Source of the DNA: CAYHGV01 sp964356135 | GTDB taxonomy: Bacteria; Hydrothermota; Tepidihabitantia; CAYHGV01 | Assembly (NCBI GenBank): GCA_964356135.1 | Contig: CAYHGV010000048.1 | Location: forward strand, 1 to 21,961 | Length of the DNA stretch: 21,961 nucleotides | Reading direction: 5' to 3' | Part shown: one piece after another, positions 1-6,422 of the stretch | How positions within the stretch are numbered: position 1 is the first letter of the stretch | How the letters are laid out: every line of letters starts with the position of its first letter | Position numbers and translations under genes: made by a program | Notes under the pieces: generated by a model | Databases searched by the model: none | Seen by the model: the letters and a program-made list of their open reading frames with translations, nothing else | Told to the model about the DNA's origin: nothing

Positions 1-60
1 CCACCCGTATTTAATAATTATTCTTTTCGCACTCGGCACTCACCACCTTACCCTGCCCTA

Positions 61-957
61 TCATCCGCGCGGATGGAAGGTCTTATAGACTTCCTTCAGA
101 TAGCTCCGGTCAATATGGGTGTAAATCTGGGTGGTGGTGATGCTCGAATGGCCGAGCATCTCCTGAATTGCTCGTAAGTTCGCCCCTCCTTCCAGAAGGT
201 GGGTGGCAAAGGAATGGCGGAAGGTATGGGGGGTGACCCGTTTTTTGATACCTGCTTTTTTTAGATAGCCTTTGAGTATCTTTAAAAATCCCATCCGGGA
301 TAAACGACTGCCCCGCCGGTTCAAAAATAAGAACGGCGAACCCGATTGTTTGAGGAAGTGAGCACGCGAGACCCGGAGATAGTATTTTATCGCCGCAATC
401 GCCGGCGCGCCAAGGGGCACAATCCGCTCTTTTCCGCCTTTGCCCATAACCCGGACAAACCCGTCATCGAGAAAAATATCGGCAAGTTTGAGATTGAGCA
501 GTTCCGAAACCCGAATCCCGCTCGCATACAGAGTCTCTAACATCGCCCGGTCCCTGACCCCTAAATGCGCCTGGTTGTCCGGGGTTTCAATGATTGAAAC
601 GACCTCAACGACCGAAAGCACCGCCGGCAGTTTTTTTCCCACCTTGGGCAAGGCGATATTTTCTGCCGGGTCGGAGTCGATTATTTTTACCTCAAGCAGG
701 AACCGGACGAAAATCTTTAAAGCCGTGACTTTCCGGGCAATCGAGCTCGATTGCAGACCGAACGAGCTGAGCCGGGTGATATACTCCCGTAAAGTGGCGG
801 TTGTTAACCCGGTAAGATCGCTGCCCTTCGTTTCGGCAAAAAAGTTCAAAAACTGGCGGATATCGAGGATATAACTGGCTACGGAATTTTGGACGAGGCT
901 GCGCTCAACCACCAGGTAATTGGCAAACCGATCGACCAATGACTCAAAAGTATTCAC
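61..957 (-). CDS. xerD: Site-specific tyrosine recombinase, XerD type
   Basis: Tyrosine recombinase of the XerC/XerD family, which in most bacteria resolves chromosome dimers at dif. An N-terminal SAM-like core-binding domain (about residues 5-90) is followed by the catalytic domain. With the GTG start at 957 the protein has 298 residues, the length of E. coli XerD. Catalytic residues are then R149 (SGIRVSEL), K176 (GKGGKERIVPL), H244 and R247 (HTFRHSFATHLL), H270 (LGHSS) and nucleophile Y279 (TQIYTH); E. coli XerD has R148, K172, H244, R247, H270 and Y279. A longer frame from TTG at 984 is possible, but it would overlap a TTGACA/TAAGTT promoter that ends 5 nt before the GTG, so I prefer GTG and a leaderless mRNA. 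No dif site or partner recombinase is visible. It could be XerC-like in function; no flanking mobile element suggests a phage integrase. Confidence 0.93.
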   Translation of the reverse strand: MNTFESLVDRFANYLVVERSLVQNSVASYILDIRQFLNFFAETKGSDLTGLTTATLREYITRLSSFGLQSSSIARKVTALKIFVRFLLEVKIIDSDPAENIALPKVGKKLPAVLSVVEVVSIIETPDNQAHLGVRDRAMLETLYASGIRVSELLNLKLADIFLDDGFVRVMGKGGKERIVPLGAPAIAAIKYYLRVSRAHFLKQSGSPFLFLNRRGSRLSRMGFLKILKGYLKKAGIKKRVTPHTFRHSFATHLLEGGANLRAIQEMLGHSSITTTQIYTHIDRSYLKEVYKTFHPRG

Positions 958-962
958 CCCAT

Positions 963-991
963 AACTTATGGATGAGATCGCCAAATGTCAA
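963..991 (-). promoter_or_regulatory. Predicted sigma-70-type promoter of xerD
   Basis: Read on the minus strand, TTGACA (986-991), a 17-nt spacer and TAAGTT (963-968). Only five bases separate the -10 box from the GTG start and no Shine-Dalgarno is present, so transcription would start at or next to the start codon. Inferred from sequence only. Confidence 0.5.
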
Positions 992-1020
992 GCCGCGGTT
1001 TATGAGAGCTTTAATAAAGT

Positions 1021-1310
1021 ATCAAAATTATCACGAAATCCGCCACACAGTATGGCGGATAGGTGTCGTCCGCCACGGATCTTGGCGGACGACATCAAAG
1101 CACGAAAGGACGAAATTCGTCGCGTCCAATTTTAAGAATGGACGCGCAATAGAGTGACTGCAAGGAACTCAAATGCACGAAAAAAATACATAGTGCATTC
1201 AACGGTTTAACCCGCCAAGAATCGTGGCGGGTCGTGTTTCCTGAATTTCGTGACTTTGATTTCACTGCGTTCAATCTATACTTTGTATTTCGTGGTAAAA
1301 AGGGCTTTTT
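1021..1310. repeat. Hairpin-rich intergenic repeat region
   Basis: No gene is supported between 992 and 1331. There are four perfect short hairpins: 1038-1060 (8-bp stem, 7-nt loop), 1065-1093 (11-bp stem, 7-nt loop), 1121-1146 (8-bp stem, 10-nt loop) and 1210-1232 (8-bp stem, 7-nt loop). The first, second and fourth share a CCGCCA-N7-TGGCGG core with different loops and different outer pairs. They are embedded in low-complexity ACGAAA-rich sequence: 1023-1039 and 1101-1115 recur at 15016-15032 and 15035-15047. ATTTCGTGACTTTGAT near 1242 can pair with ATCAAA...TCACGAAAT at 1021-1039, which suggests a larger enclosing palindrome. Confidence 0.75.
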
Positions 1311-1331
1311 CGGTAGCCTCAATTAAGGATA

Positions 1332-1360
1332 TTGACAGCCCGGGGTTTTTTGTTTAACCT
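1332..1360 (+). promoter_or_regulatory. Predicted sigma-70-type promoter before the Cys-rich small gene
   Basis: TTGACA (1332-1337), a 17-nt spacer and TAACCT (1355-1360). The ATG at 1368 is seven bases after the -10 box and no Shine-Dalgarno lies between, so the mRNA would be leaderless. It may also serve gcvPB downstream. Confidence 0.55.
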
Positions 1361-1367
1361 GAATGAC

Positions 1368-1559
1368 ATGGAATGTAACCTCAAAACCAATCTGAATGAC
1401 TGCACCTGTACCTACGAACCCTGTGCACGCAAAGGACGGTGCTGCGAATGCATTGTCTACCATCGAAGAATGGACGAACTCCCCGGCTGCCTGTTCCCGA
1501 AAGCAGTCGAAAAAACCTTTGACCGTTCGATTGAACGATTCGTTGCCGGTTGTAAATGA
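1368..1559 (+). CDS. Small cysteine-rich protein, DUF6485-like
   Basis: A 63-residue protein with nine cysteines (positions 3, 12, 14, 19, 25, 26, 28, 41, 62). The core CTCTYEPCARKGRCCECI, followed by YHRR and ELPGCLFP, matches my memory of the DUF6485 family, a group of about 60-residue proteins of unknown function in anaerobes. The cysteine spacing suggests a metal or Fe-S site, but this is not shown. The frame stays open upstream to a TTG at 1332, but that TTG is the -35 box of the promoter, so ATG 1368 is chosen; it leaves essentially no leader. gcvPB starts 42 nt after the stop on the same strand. Sure that it is a gene, less sure of the family name. Confidence 0.82.
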   Translation: MECNLKTNLNDCTCTYEPCARKGRCCECIVYHRRMDELPGCLFPKAVEKTFDRSIERFVAGCK

Positions 1560-1601
1560 AATGATTACAGCGATTGAAAAACGATTACGGAGATAAATCC
1601 A

Positions 1602-3047
1602 ATGGAAAAAATAATTTTTGAATATTCGAAACCGGGTCGAACCGGTTATACTCTGCCGCCACTCGACCTGCCGAAACAATCGGTCGCTGACCTAATTCCC
1701 GGAACCTTTCTCCGAAAAGAACCGGCGAAGCTGCCCGAGGTGGCGGAACCGGAGGTCGTCCGCCATTTTATCAAACTCTCGATTTTAAATCACCATGTCG
1801 ACAAAGGTCTCTACCCGTTGGGTTCCTGCACGATGAAGTATAATCCAAAGATAAACGAAGATATGGCTCGGTTAGCCGGCTTTGCCCAGCTCCACCCTCT
1901 GCAGCCGGATGAAACCGTTCAAGGCGTGCTCCGGCTGATGTTCGAACTGACGCAGGATCTAGGCGAAATTGCCGGGCTCGATGCGGTTTCACTCCAGCCC
2001 GCGGCCGGTGCCCAGGGCGAGCTGACCGGAATAATGATGGTCAGAAAATACCACGAAAAAAAGGGTAATCCCCGAACCAAAGTCTTAATCCCGGATTCTG
2101 CTCACGGCACCAATCCCGCTTCCGTCACCCTCTCCGGGTACACCGCGGTCGAGATTAAATCCAATGAAACCGGGCTAGTCGATTTAGAGGCGCTGAAAAA
2201 TGTTCTCGATGATGAGGTTGCCTGCTTAATGCTGACCAATCCCAATACCCTGGGGCTCTTCGAATCCGAGGTGGCAAAGATCGCGGAACTACTCCACGCC
2301 CGAGGCGCTCTGCTCTATATGGATGGTGCCAACCTCAATGCCCTCCTGGGAATTCACAAACCGGGCGCGAGCGGTGTTGACCTGGTACACTTCAATCTCC
2401 ACAAGACGTTTTCCACACCCCATGGCGGCGGCGGACCCGGTTCCGGGCCAATCGGTGTGAAAAAAATCTTGGAACCGTTCCTGCCGGTGCCGGTTGTGGT
2501 AAAAACCGGGGATCACTTTAAACTCGCCTACGCTCGACCGGATTCAATCGGTAAAATCCATGGATTCTTTGGCAACGTTCTGGTCATGGTCCGTGCCTAT
2601 ACCTACATCCGAATGCTGGCAGCCGCCGGATTGAAAGAAGTAGCGGAGGCGGCGATCATCAATGCCAACTATCTGAAGGAATCTCTGAAAGAATCTTATA
2701 GCCTCCCCTATTCTCAGCCCTGCATGCATGAATTTGTCCTGTCCGGTGCCAATCTCAAACAATACGGAATCAGGACCCTCGATGTCGCGAAACGATTGTT
2801 GGACTTCGGGATTCATGCACCAACCGTTTATTTCCCGTTAATTGTGCCCGAGGCGTTAATGATTGAGCCGACCGAAACCGAGTCGAAAGAATCCTTAGAC
2901 GAATTCATCGCTGCGCTCGACCGCATCGCCCGGGAAGCACACGATAACCCGGACCTGCTCCATAACGCACCGACCACCACACCGGTCCGGCGTCTGGATG
3001 AGGCAAAAGCCGCCAAGGAACTCGATGTTCGCTTCCGACATCACTGA
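1602..3047 (+). CDS. gcvPB: Glycine dehydrogenase (decarboxylating) subunit 2
   Basis: C-terminal half of the split P-protein of the glycine cleavage system: PLP-dependent decarboxylation of glycine with transfer of the aminomethyl group to lipoyl-GcvH, in the cytoplasm. At 481 residues it has the normal length for the two-subunit form. YPLGSCTMKYNPK (about 71-83), the SAHGTNPAS segment (about 167-175), MDGANLNALLG (240-250) and FNLHKTFSTPHGGGGPGSGP are all present; the PLP lysine is K268 in LHKTF. GGAG eight bases upstream supports ATG 1602. The partner subunit GcvPA, GcvH and GcvT are not in this window. The 3' end overlaps the next small gene by 23 nt, so translation is probably coupled to it and then to the GlmL-type gene. 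Confidence 0.95.
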   Translation: MEKIIFEYSKPGRTGYTLPPLDLPKQSVADLIPGTFLRKEPAKLPEVAEPEVVRHFIKLSILNHHVDKGLYPLGSCTMKYNPKINEDMARLAGFAQLHPLQPDETVQGVLRLMFELTQDLGEIAGLDAVSLQPAAGAQGELTGIMMVRKYHEKKGNPRTKVLIPDSAHGTNPASVTLSGYTAVEIKSNETGLVDLEALKNVLDDEVACLMLTNPNTLGLFESEVAKIAELLHARGALLYMDGANLNALLGIHKPGASGVDLVHFNLHKTFSTPHGGGGPGSGPIGVKKILEPFLPVPVVVKTGDHFKLAYARPDSIGKIHGFFGNVLVMVRAYTYIRMLAAAGLKEVAEAAIINANYLKESLKESYSLPYSQPCMHEFVLSGANLKQYGIRTLDVAKRLLDFGIHAPTVYFPLIVPEALMIEPTETESKESLDEFIAALDRIAREAHDNPDLLHNAPTTTPVRRLDEAKAAKELDVRFRHH

Positions 3048-3315
3048 AGAACGCCGGGCAACCATTTTAAATAAGATCGCCCAGAAGATCGTCGACTTCC
3101 GATTGACCACGATCGCGATCGTCATGATCGAGTCGTCGAAACCATTATCATTTGTCGGCTCACAGTTAATGATATTCCTGCAGCCGTTTTATCGGGCGAT
3201 ATTCCCCTATACTGAATACGATGAGATTGCGGCATTATTGGAAGAACGCAAAAATCTCGAGCGTTTAATCACTGAAGTAGAAAGGTTGGAGGATGAGCGA
3301 AATAAAAAAAGATAA
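3025..3315 (+). CDS. Small uncharacterised coiled-coil protein between gcvPB and the GlmL-like gene
   Basis: 96 residues from ATG 3025, which has AAGGA six bases upstream; the frame also opens at 2998 without a better ribosome site. The N-terminal third is amphipathic and helical. The middle (about 27-60) is hydrophobic and contains IESSKPLSFVGSQ and IFLQPFYRAIFP. Residues about 64-92 are a charged heptad-like helix (EERKNLERLITEVERLEDE). From memory, small proteins with a KPLSFxGSQ motif and an ER(K/E)N-x(2)-LI helix occur in other anaerobes with no assigned function; I could not check this. It overlaps gcvPB by 23 nt and the next gene by 23 nt, so it is almost certainly translated. Membrane association is possible, but the hydrophobic segment is broken by polar residues. 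Confidence 0.78.
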   Translation: MFASDITEERRATILNKIAQKIVDFRLTTIAIVMIESSKPLSFVGSQLMIFLQPFYRAIFPYTEYDEIAALLEERKNLERLITEVERLEDERNKKR

Positions 3316-5101
3316 AATTACGCGGATTTTAGCTACCGACTGCGGCAGCACCACCACCAAAGCGATTTTGATCGAAAAACGGGGCAATGAGTTCCGGCTG
3401 ATCGCCCGGGGCGAAGCGCCGACCACGGTTGAATCACCGTTTGAGGATGTCACCAAAGGTGTTTTGAACTCGGTGCGCGAAGTTGAAGAACTGACCGGAA
3501 AAAATTTTTTAAAGGGCGAAGAGATCATCAAGCCCAAAAAAAACGAAGGTGAAGGTTCCGATATCTACATCTCGACCTCAAGCGCGGGCGGCGGTCTGCA
3601 GATGATGGTCGCCGGTGTCGTGCTGACGATGACCGCGGAGAGTGCCGCCCGGGCTGCTCTCGGTGCGGGCGCAATCGTCATGGATGTCATCGCCTCCAAT
3701 GACGGCCGATTGCCCCATGAAAAAATTGAGCGGATACGCACCTTGCGACCGGATATGATCCTTTTATCGGGCGGAATCGACGGCGGCACTATTTCCCATG
3801 TCGTTGCGCTGGCTGAGCTCATCCGAGCCGCCGACCCGAGGCCGCGCTTCGGCACCGGCTACGAGCTGCCGGTGATCTATGCCGGCAACCAGGCTGCCCG
3901 GGAAATAATCCTGGAGACATTGAAAGATAAAACCGCATTAGTCATTGTCGAGAATATCCGACCGGTCCTGGAACGGGAAAACCTGGCTCCGGCCCGGCAG
4001 CGGATTCACGACCTCTTTATGGAACACGTGATGGCACATGCTCCGGGTTATAAGAAGCTGATGGGCTGGACCGATGTACCGATCATGCCTACGCCCGGAG
4101 CGGTCGGCTTGTTGATTGAAAACATCGGCAAAAATGAAAAAATTGATGTTCTCGGTGTCGATATCGGCGGCGCCACCACCGATGTCTTTTCGGTCTTCTC
4201 CGGAATTTTTAACCGAACGGTCAGCGCCAATCTTGGTATGTCCTATTCGGTTTCCAATGTTCTGGCTGAAGCCGGAATCGACAATATCCTGCGCTGGATT
4301 CCGTTCGATGTCGACGACATGGATGTCCGCAACCGGATCCGGAACAAAATGATCCGGCCGACAACCATTCCTTCAACCCTCGAAGAACTGAAAATCGAGC
4401 AGGCGATCGCCCGTGAAGCGCTGCGGCTTGCATTAGCCCAGCACCGGTCGATGGCGGTCGGTTTGAAGGGCGTCCAGCAGGAGCGGACGATCTCCGATGC
4501 CTTTGCTCAGACCATGTCGGGCGAAACCTTAGTCAGTATGATGAGCCTGAAGCTGATCGTCGGCTCGGGCGGCATTCTTTCTCATGCCCCGCGCCGGGCA
4601 CAGGCGGCACTGATGACGATCGATGCCTTCCTGCCCGAAGGCATAACCATGCTGGCAGTTGACTCGATCTTTATGATGCCCCACCTGGGGGTTTTATCGA
4701 CGGTTCACGAAAAAGCGGCACGGGAGGTCTTCGAAAAAGACTGCCTGATTCATCTCGGCACTTGCATCGCGCCGGTGGGCACAGGAAAAGAAGGTTCAAA
4801 GTGCATTACCATCAAGTTCGTCCTCCCTGACGGGAGCACCTTAGACAAATCGGTTCCCTTCGGTGAAATTGTATTGATACCGTTAGATGTCGGTGCCAAG
4901 GCAAAAGCCGAAATTACTCCCGAACGGGGGTTTGATGTCGGTCAGGGTCGGGGTAAAAAAATCGAAACCGAGATCGAAGGCGGAGTGGTGGGCGTAATCG
5001 TCGATACCCGGGGCCGCCGGCCGTTTATCCTGCCGGCAGATAAGAAAAAACGGATCGAGTCGTTGCAGAAATGGGCAGCCGCCCTCAACGCCTATCCTTG
5101 A
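3293..5101 (+). CDS. GlmL/MutL-family ATPase (glutamate mutase accessory type)
   Basis: 602-residue ASKHA-fold (actin/Hsp70-like) ATPase of the GlmL/MutL family, not the mismatch-repair MutL. Phosphate-1 loop DCGSTTTKAIL (16-26), conserved STSSAGGGLQMMVAG (94-108), LLSGGIDGG (157-165) and phosphate-2/adenosine-type motif GVDIGGATTDVFS (288-300) are present. The family is encoded beside adenosylcobalamin-dependent glutamate mutase and aminomutases and is thought to reactivate or chaperone them. No mutase subunit is encoded here; instead the gene is coupled to gcvPB and the small coiled-coil gene. A GGAGG abuts the ATG and AAGG lies further upstream. The client of this ATPase cannot be decided from the window. 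Confidence 0.88.
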   Translation: MSEIKKDKITRILATDCGSTTTKAILIEKRGNEFRLIARGEAPTTVESPFEDVTKGVLNSVREVEELTGKNFLKGEEIIKPKKNEGEGSDIYISTSSAGGGLQMMVAGVVLTMTAESAARAALGAGAIVMDVIASNDGRLPHEKIERIRTLRPDMILLSGGIDGGTISHVVALAELIRAADPRPRFGTGYELPVIYAGNQAAREIILETLKDKTALVIVENIRPVLERENLAPARQRIHDLFMEHVMAHAPGYKKLMGWTDVPIMPTPGAVGLLIENIGKNEKIDVLGVDIGGATTDVFSVFSGIFNRTVSANLGMSYSVSNVLAEAGIDNILRWIPFDVDDMDVRNRIRNKMIRPTTIPSTLEELKIEQAIAREALRLALAQHRSMAVGLKGVQQERTISDAFAQTMSGETLVSMMSLKLIVGSGGILSHAPRRAQAALMTIDAFLPEGITMLAVDSIFMMPHLGVLSTVHEKAAREVFEKDCLIHLGTCIAPVGTGKEGSKCITIKFVLPDGSTLDKSVPFGEIVLIPLDVGAKAKAEITPERGFDVGQGRGKKIETEIEGGVVGVIVDTRGRRPFILPADKKKRIESLQKWAAALNAYP

Positions 5102-5215
5102 TAGGCCCTATCCGAAATAGCGAACGACTTAAACCGCGCATAAAAATTCCTTTCTTAATTTTTTTAAAGTAATCGCAGTTCAGGTTGTTTTTTTTGCAGT
5201 GCACCTTTTGAACTC

Positions 5216-5243
5216 TTGACAGTCGGGGTAAGCTTACTAAACT
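5216..5243 (+). promoter_or_regulatory. Predicted sigma-70-type promoter of the MBL-fold gene
   Basis: TTGACA (5216-5221), a 16-nt spacer and TAAACT (5238-5243), then six bases to the GTG at 5250. No Shine-Dalgarno is present. Together these predict a leaderless transcript. The rest of the gap after 5101 holds A/T tracts but no further feature I can support. Confidence 0.58.
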
Positions 5244-5249
5244 CCAACC

Positions 5250-6110
5250 GTGGTAAAAATTGGTCATTTTGAACTTCATTCGCTCTCGGATGGCGAATTT
5301 TCATTGGACGGCGGAGCGATGTTCGGGGTTGTGCCCAAACTGCTCTGGCAAAAGACGAACCCGGCGGATAGCGAAAACCGAATAACCCTTGCCTTACGGC
5401 CTTTGTTGATCGACACAAAAAATGAGTTGGTGTTAATCGATACCGGCGTTGGCGATAAATACACCGATTCGTTTAAGGAAATCTATAAGATCAACCATAG
5501 TAGCACCCTCGACGATTCGTTAAAGAAAACCGGCGTTGCGCCAGCCGATATTGATATCGTTCTTATCACCCACCTGCATTTTGACCACACCGGTGGCTCG
5601 ACGATTAAAAACCATGAGGGCGATTGTCTCCCTCATTTTCCCAAGGCGCAGCATTACATTCAAAAGTTAGAATGGGAAGTAGCCAATAACCCTGACCCCC
5701 GTTCGCGGGCGAGCTATCTGGCTGAGAATTTCCAGCCGCTCGATACCGATGAAAAACTGAACTTAATCAACGGCAGTGTCCAGATTGTTGATGGGGTGCG
5801 CGTCCTGCTCACCGGCGGCCATACTCACGGTCATCAGGTGGTCCTGGTCGAATCGGATGGCGAAGCCGCCATCTACTGGGGCGACCTTATGCCCACCGCA
5901 AGCCATCTGCGCATCCCCTATGTGATGGGCTATGACCTTTTCCCGCTGGTGACGATGAAAAGGAAAGAGGAACTCACCGCCGAGGCGTTACAGAACCACT
6001 GGCTCTGCGTGTTTGAACACGACCCGAACTTCGCAATGGGCTATTTAGCTGAAGACAAAAAAGCAAGGCTACACTGCGAACCGATACAGGATGACATTGA
6101 TAAAAACTGA
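5250..6110 (+). CDS. MBL-fold metallohydrolase
   Basis: 286-residue metallo-beta-lactamase-fold hydrolase, probably cytoplasmic with a di-zinc site. Metal ligands visible are H108, H110, D112 and H113 (THLHFDHTGG), a His in TGGHTHGH (191-195), D212 (YWGDLMPT) and H257 (FEHDP). The arrangement is like the AHL-lactonase/AttM-type subgroup, but the substrate is not predictable. The GTG start follows a consensus promoter by six bases and has no ribosome site. The last codons (IDKN and stop) lie in the left arm of the first intergenic hairpin repeat (from 6095), so the extreme C-terminus may derive from a repeat insertion. Confidence 0.88.
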   Translation: MVKIGHFELHSLSDGEFSLDGGAMFGVVPKLLWQKTNPADSENRITLALRPLLIDTKNELVLIDTGVGDKYTDSFKEIYKINHSSTLDDSLKKTGVAPADIDIVLITHLHFDHTGGSTIKNHEGDCLPHFPKAQHYIQKLEWEVANNPDPRSRASYLAENFQPLDTDEKLNLINGSVQIVDGVRVLLTGGHTHGHQVVLVESDGEAAIYWGDLMPTASHLRIPYVMGYDLFPLVTMKRKEELTAEALQNHWLCVFEHDPNFAMGYLAEDKKARLHCEPIQDDIDKN

Positions 6111-6177
6111 GGAAGACTGTGAATACATGTATAACCTTACTCTGTCTACTTCAGCATCCCGCAGTTTACCTCAATGC
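6094..6177 (+). repeat. Intergenic hairpin repeat, copy A0
   Basis: Same subfamily as the copy at 11097-11180: both carry ATGTATAACCTTACTCT in the middle. CATTGA (6095-6100) pairs with TCAATG (6171-6176), and AAACTG with CAGTTT inside that. The left arm overlaps the end and stop codon of the MBL-fold gene. An 18-nt spacer, CTAAATAACTGGAATCAA, separates it from the next copy. Confidence 0.75.
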
Positions 6178-6195
6178 CTAAATAACTGGAATCAA

Positions 6196-6282
6196 GCATT
6201 GATGCAGACTGAGAAAATTGAAACCTTGATTGAAACTGAAAAACCTCTGTTTACCTCAGTTTCCATCAGTCTACCTCAATGC
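6196..6282 (+). repeat. Intergenic hairpin repeat, copy A1
   Basis: 87 nt. Outer stem GCATTGA/TCAATGC (6196-6202 with 6276-6282). Inner stem TGATTGAAACTGA (6227-6239) pairs with TCAGTTTCCATCA (6256-6268), 12 of 13 pairs, around the loop AAAACCTCTGTTTACC. AGACTGA (6206-6212) could alternatively pair with TCAGTCT (6266-6272). The spacer to copy A2 is 18 nt. Confidence 0.85.
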
Positions 6283-6300
6283 TTAGATACGAGAAATTTT

Positions 6301-6386
6301 GCATTGATTCAGACTGAGAAAACTGAAACTTTGATTGGAACTAAAAACCTCTGTTTACCTCAGTTTCCATCAGTCTACCTCAATGC
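6301..6386 (+). repeat. Intergenic hairpin repeat, copy A2
   Basis: 86-nt tandem copy of A1 in the same orientation, 105 nt further on. The outer GCATTGA/TCAATGC stem and the CCTCTGTTTACC loop core are kept. The inner stem changes by G-U wobble (TGGAACT against AGTTTCC). It ends 36 nt before the ATG of the leucine-dehydrogenase-family gene, just upstream of its AAAGGAG ribosome site. Confidence 0.83.
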
Positions 6387-6422
6387 TTATGAGTTTAAAT
6401 TCAGTTGAAAGGAGTGAGCGTT

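Noticed and set aside
440..874. Plus-strand 144-codon open frame opposite xerD
   Set aside because: Antisense shadow of the recombinase; composition is Ser/Arg-rich as expected from the opposite strand.
958..984. TTG start of xerD nine codons upstream
   Set aside because: No ribosome site, and it would place the promoter inside the gene; the GTG start gives XerD length and residue numbering.
5093..5113. Terminator after the GlmL-type gene (GATAGG-C-CCTATC)
   Set aside because: The stem is short with a one-base loop and there is no T-run directly after it.
6196..6386. CRISPR-like reading of the tandem repeats
   Set aside because: Repeats are about 86 nt and imperfect, the spacers are conserved and not unique, and no cas gene is present.
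6091..6408. Plus-strand open frame of 105 codons after the MBL-fold gene
   Set aside because: It is a translation of the tandem hairpin repeats (recurring SISLPQCL and ALxQTE-type peptides), overlaps two real genes at its ends and has no ribosome site.
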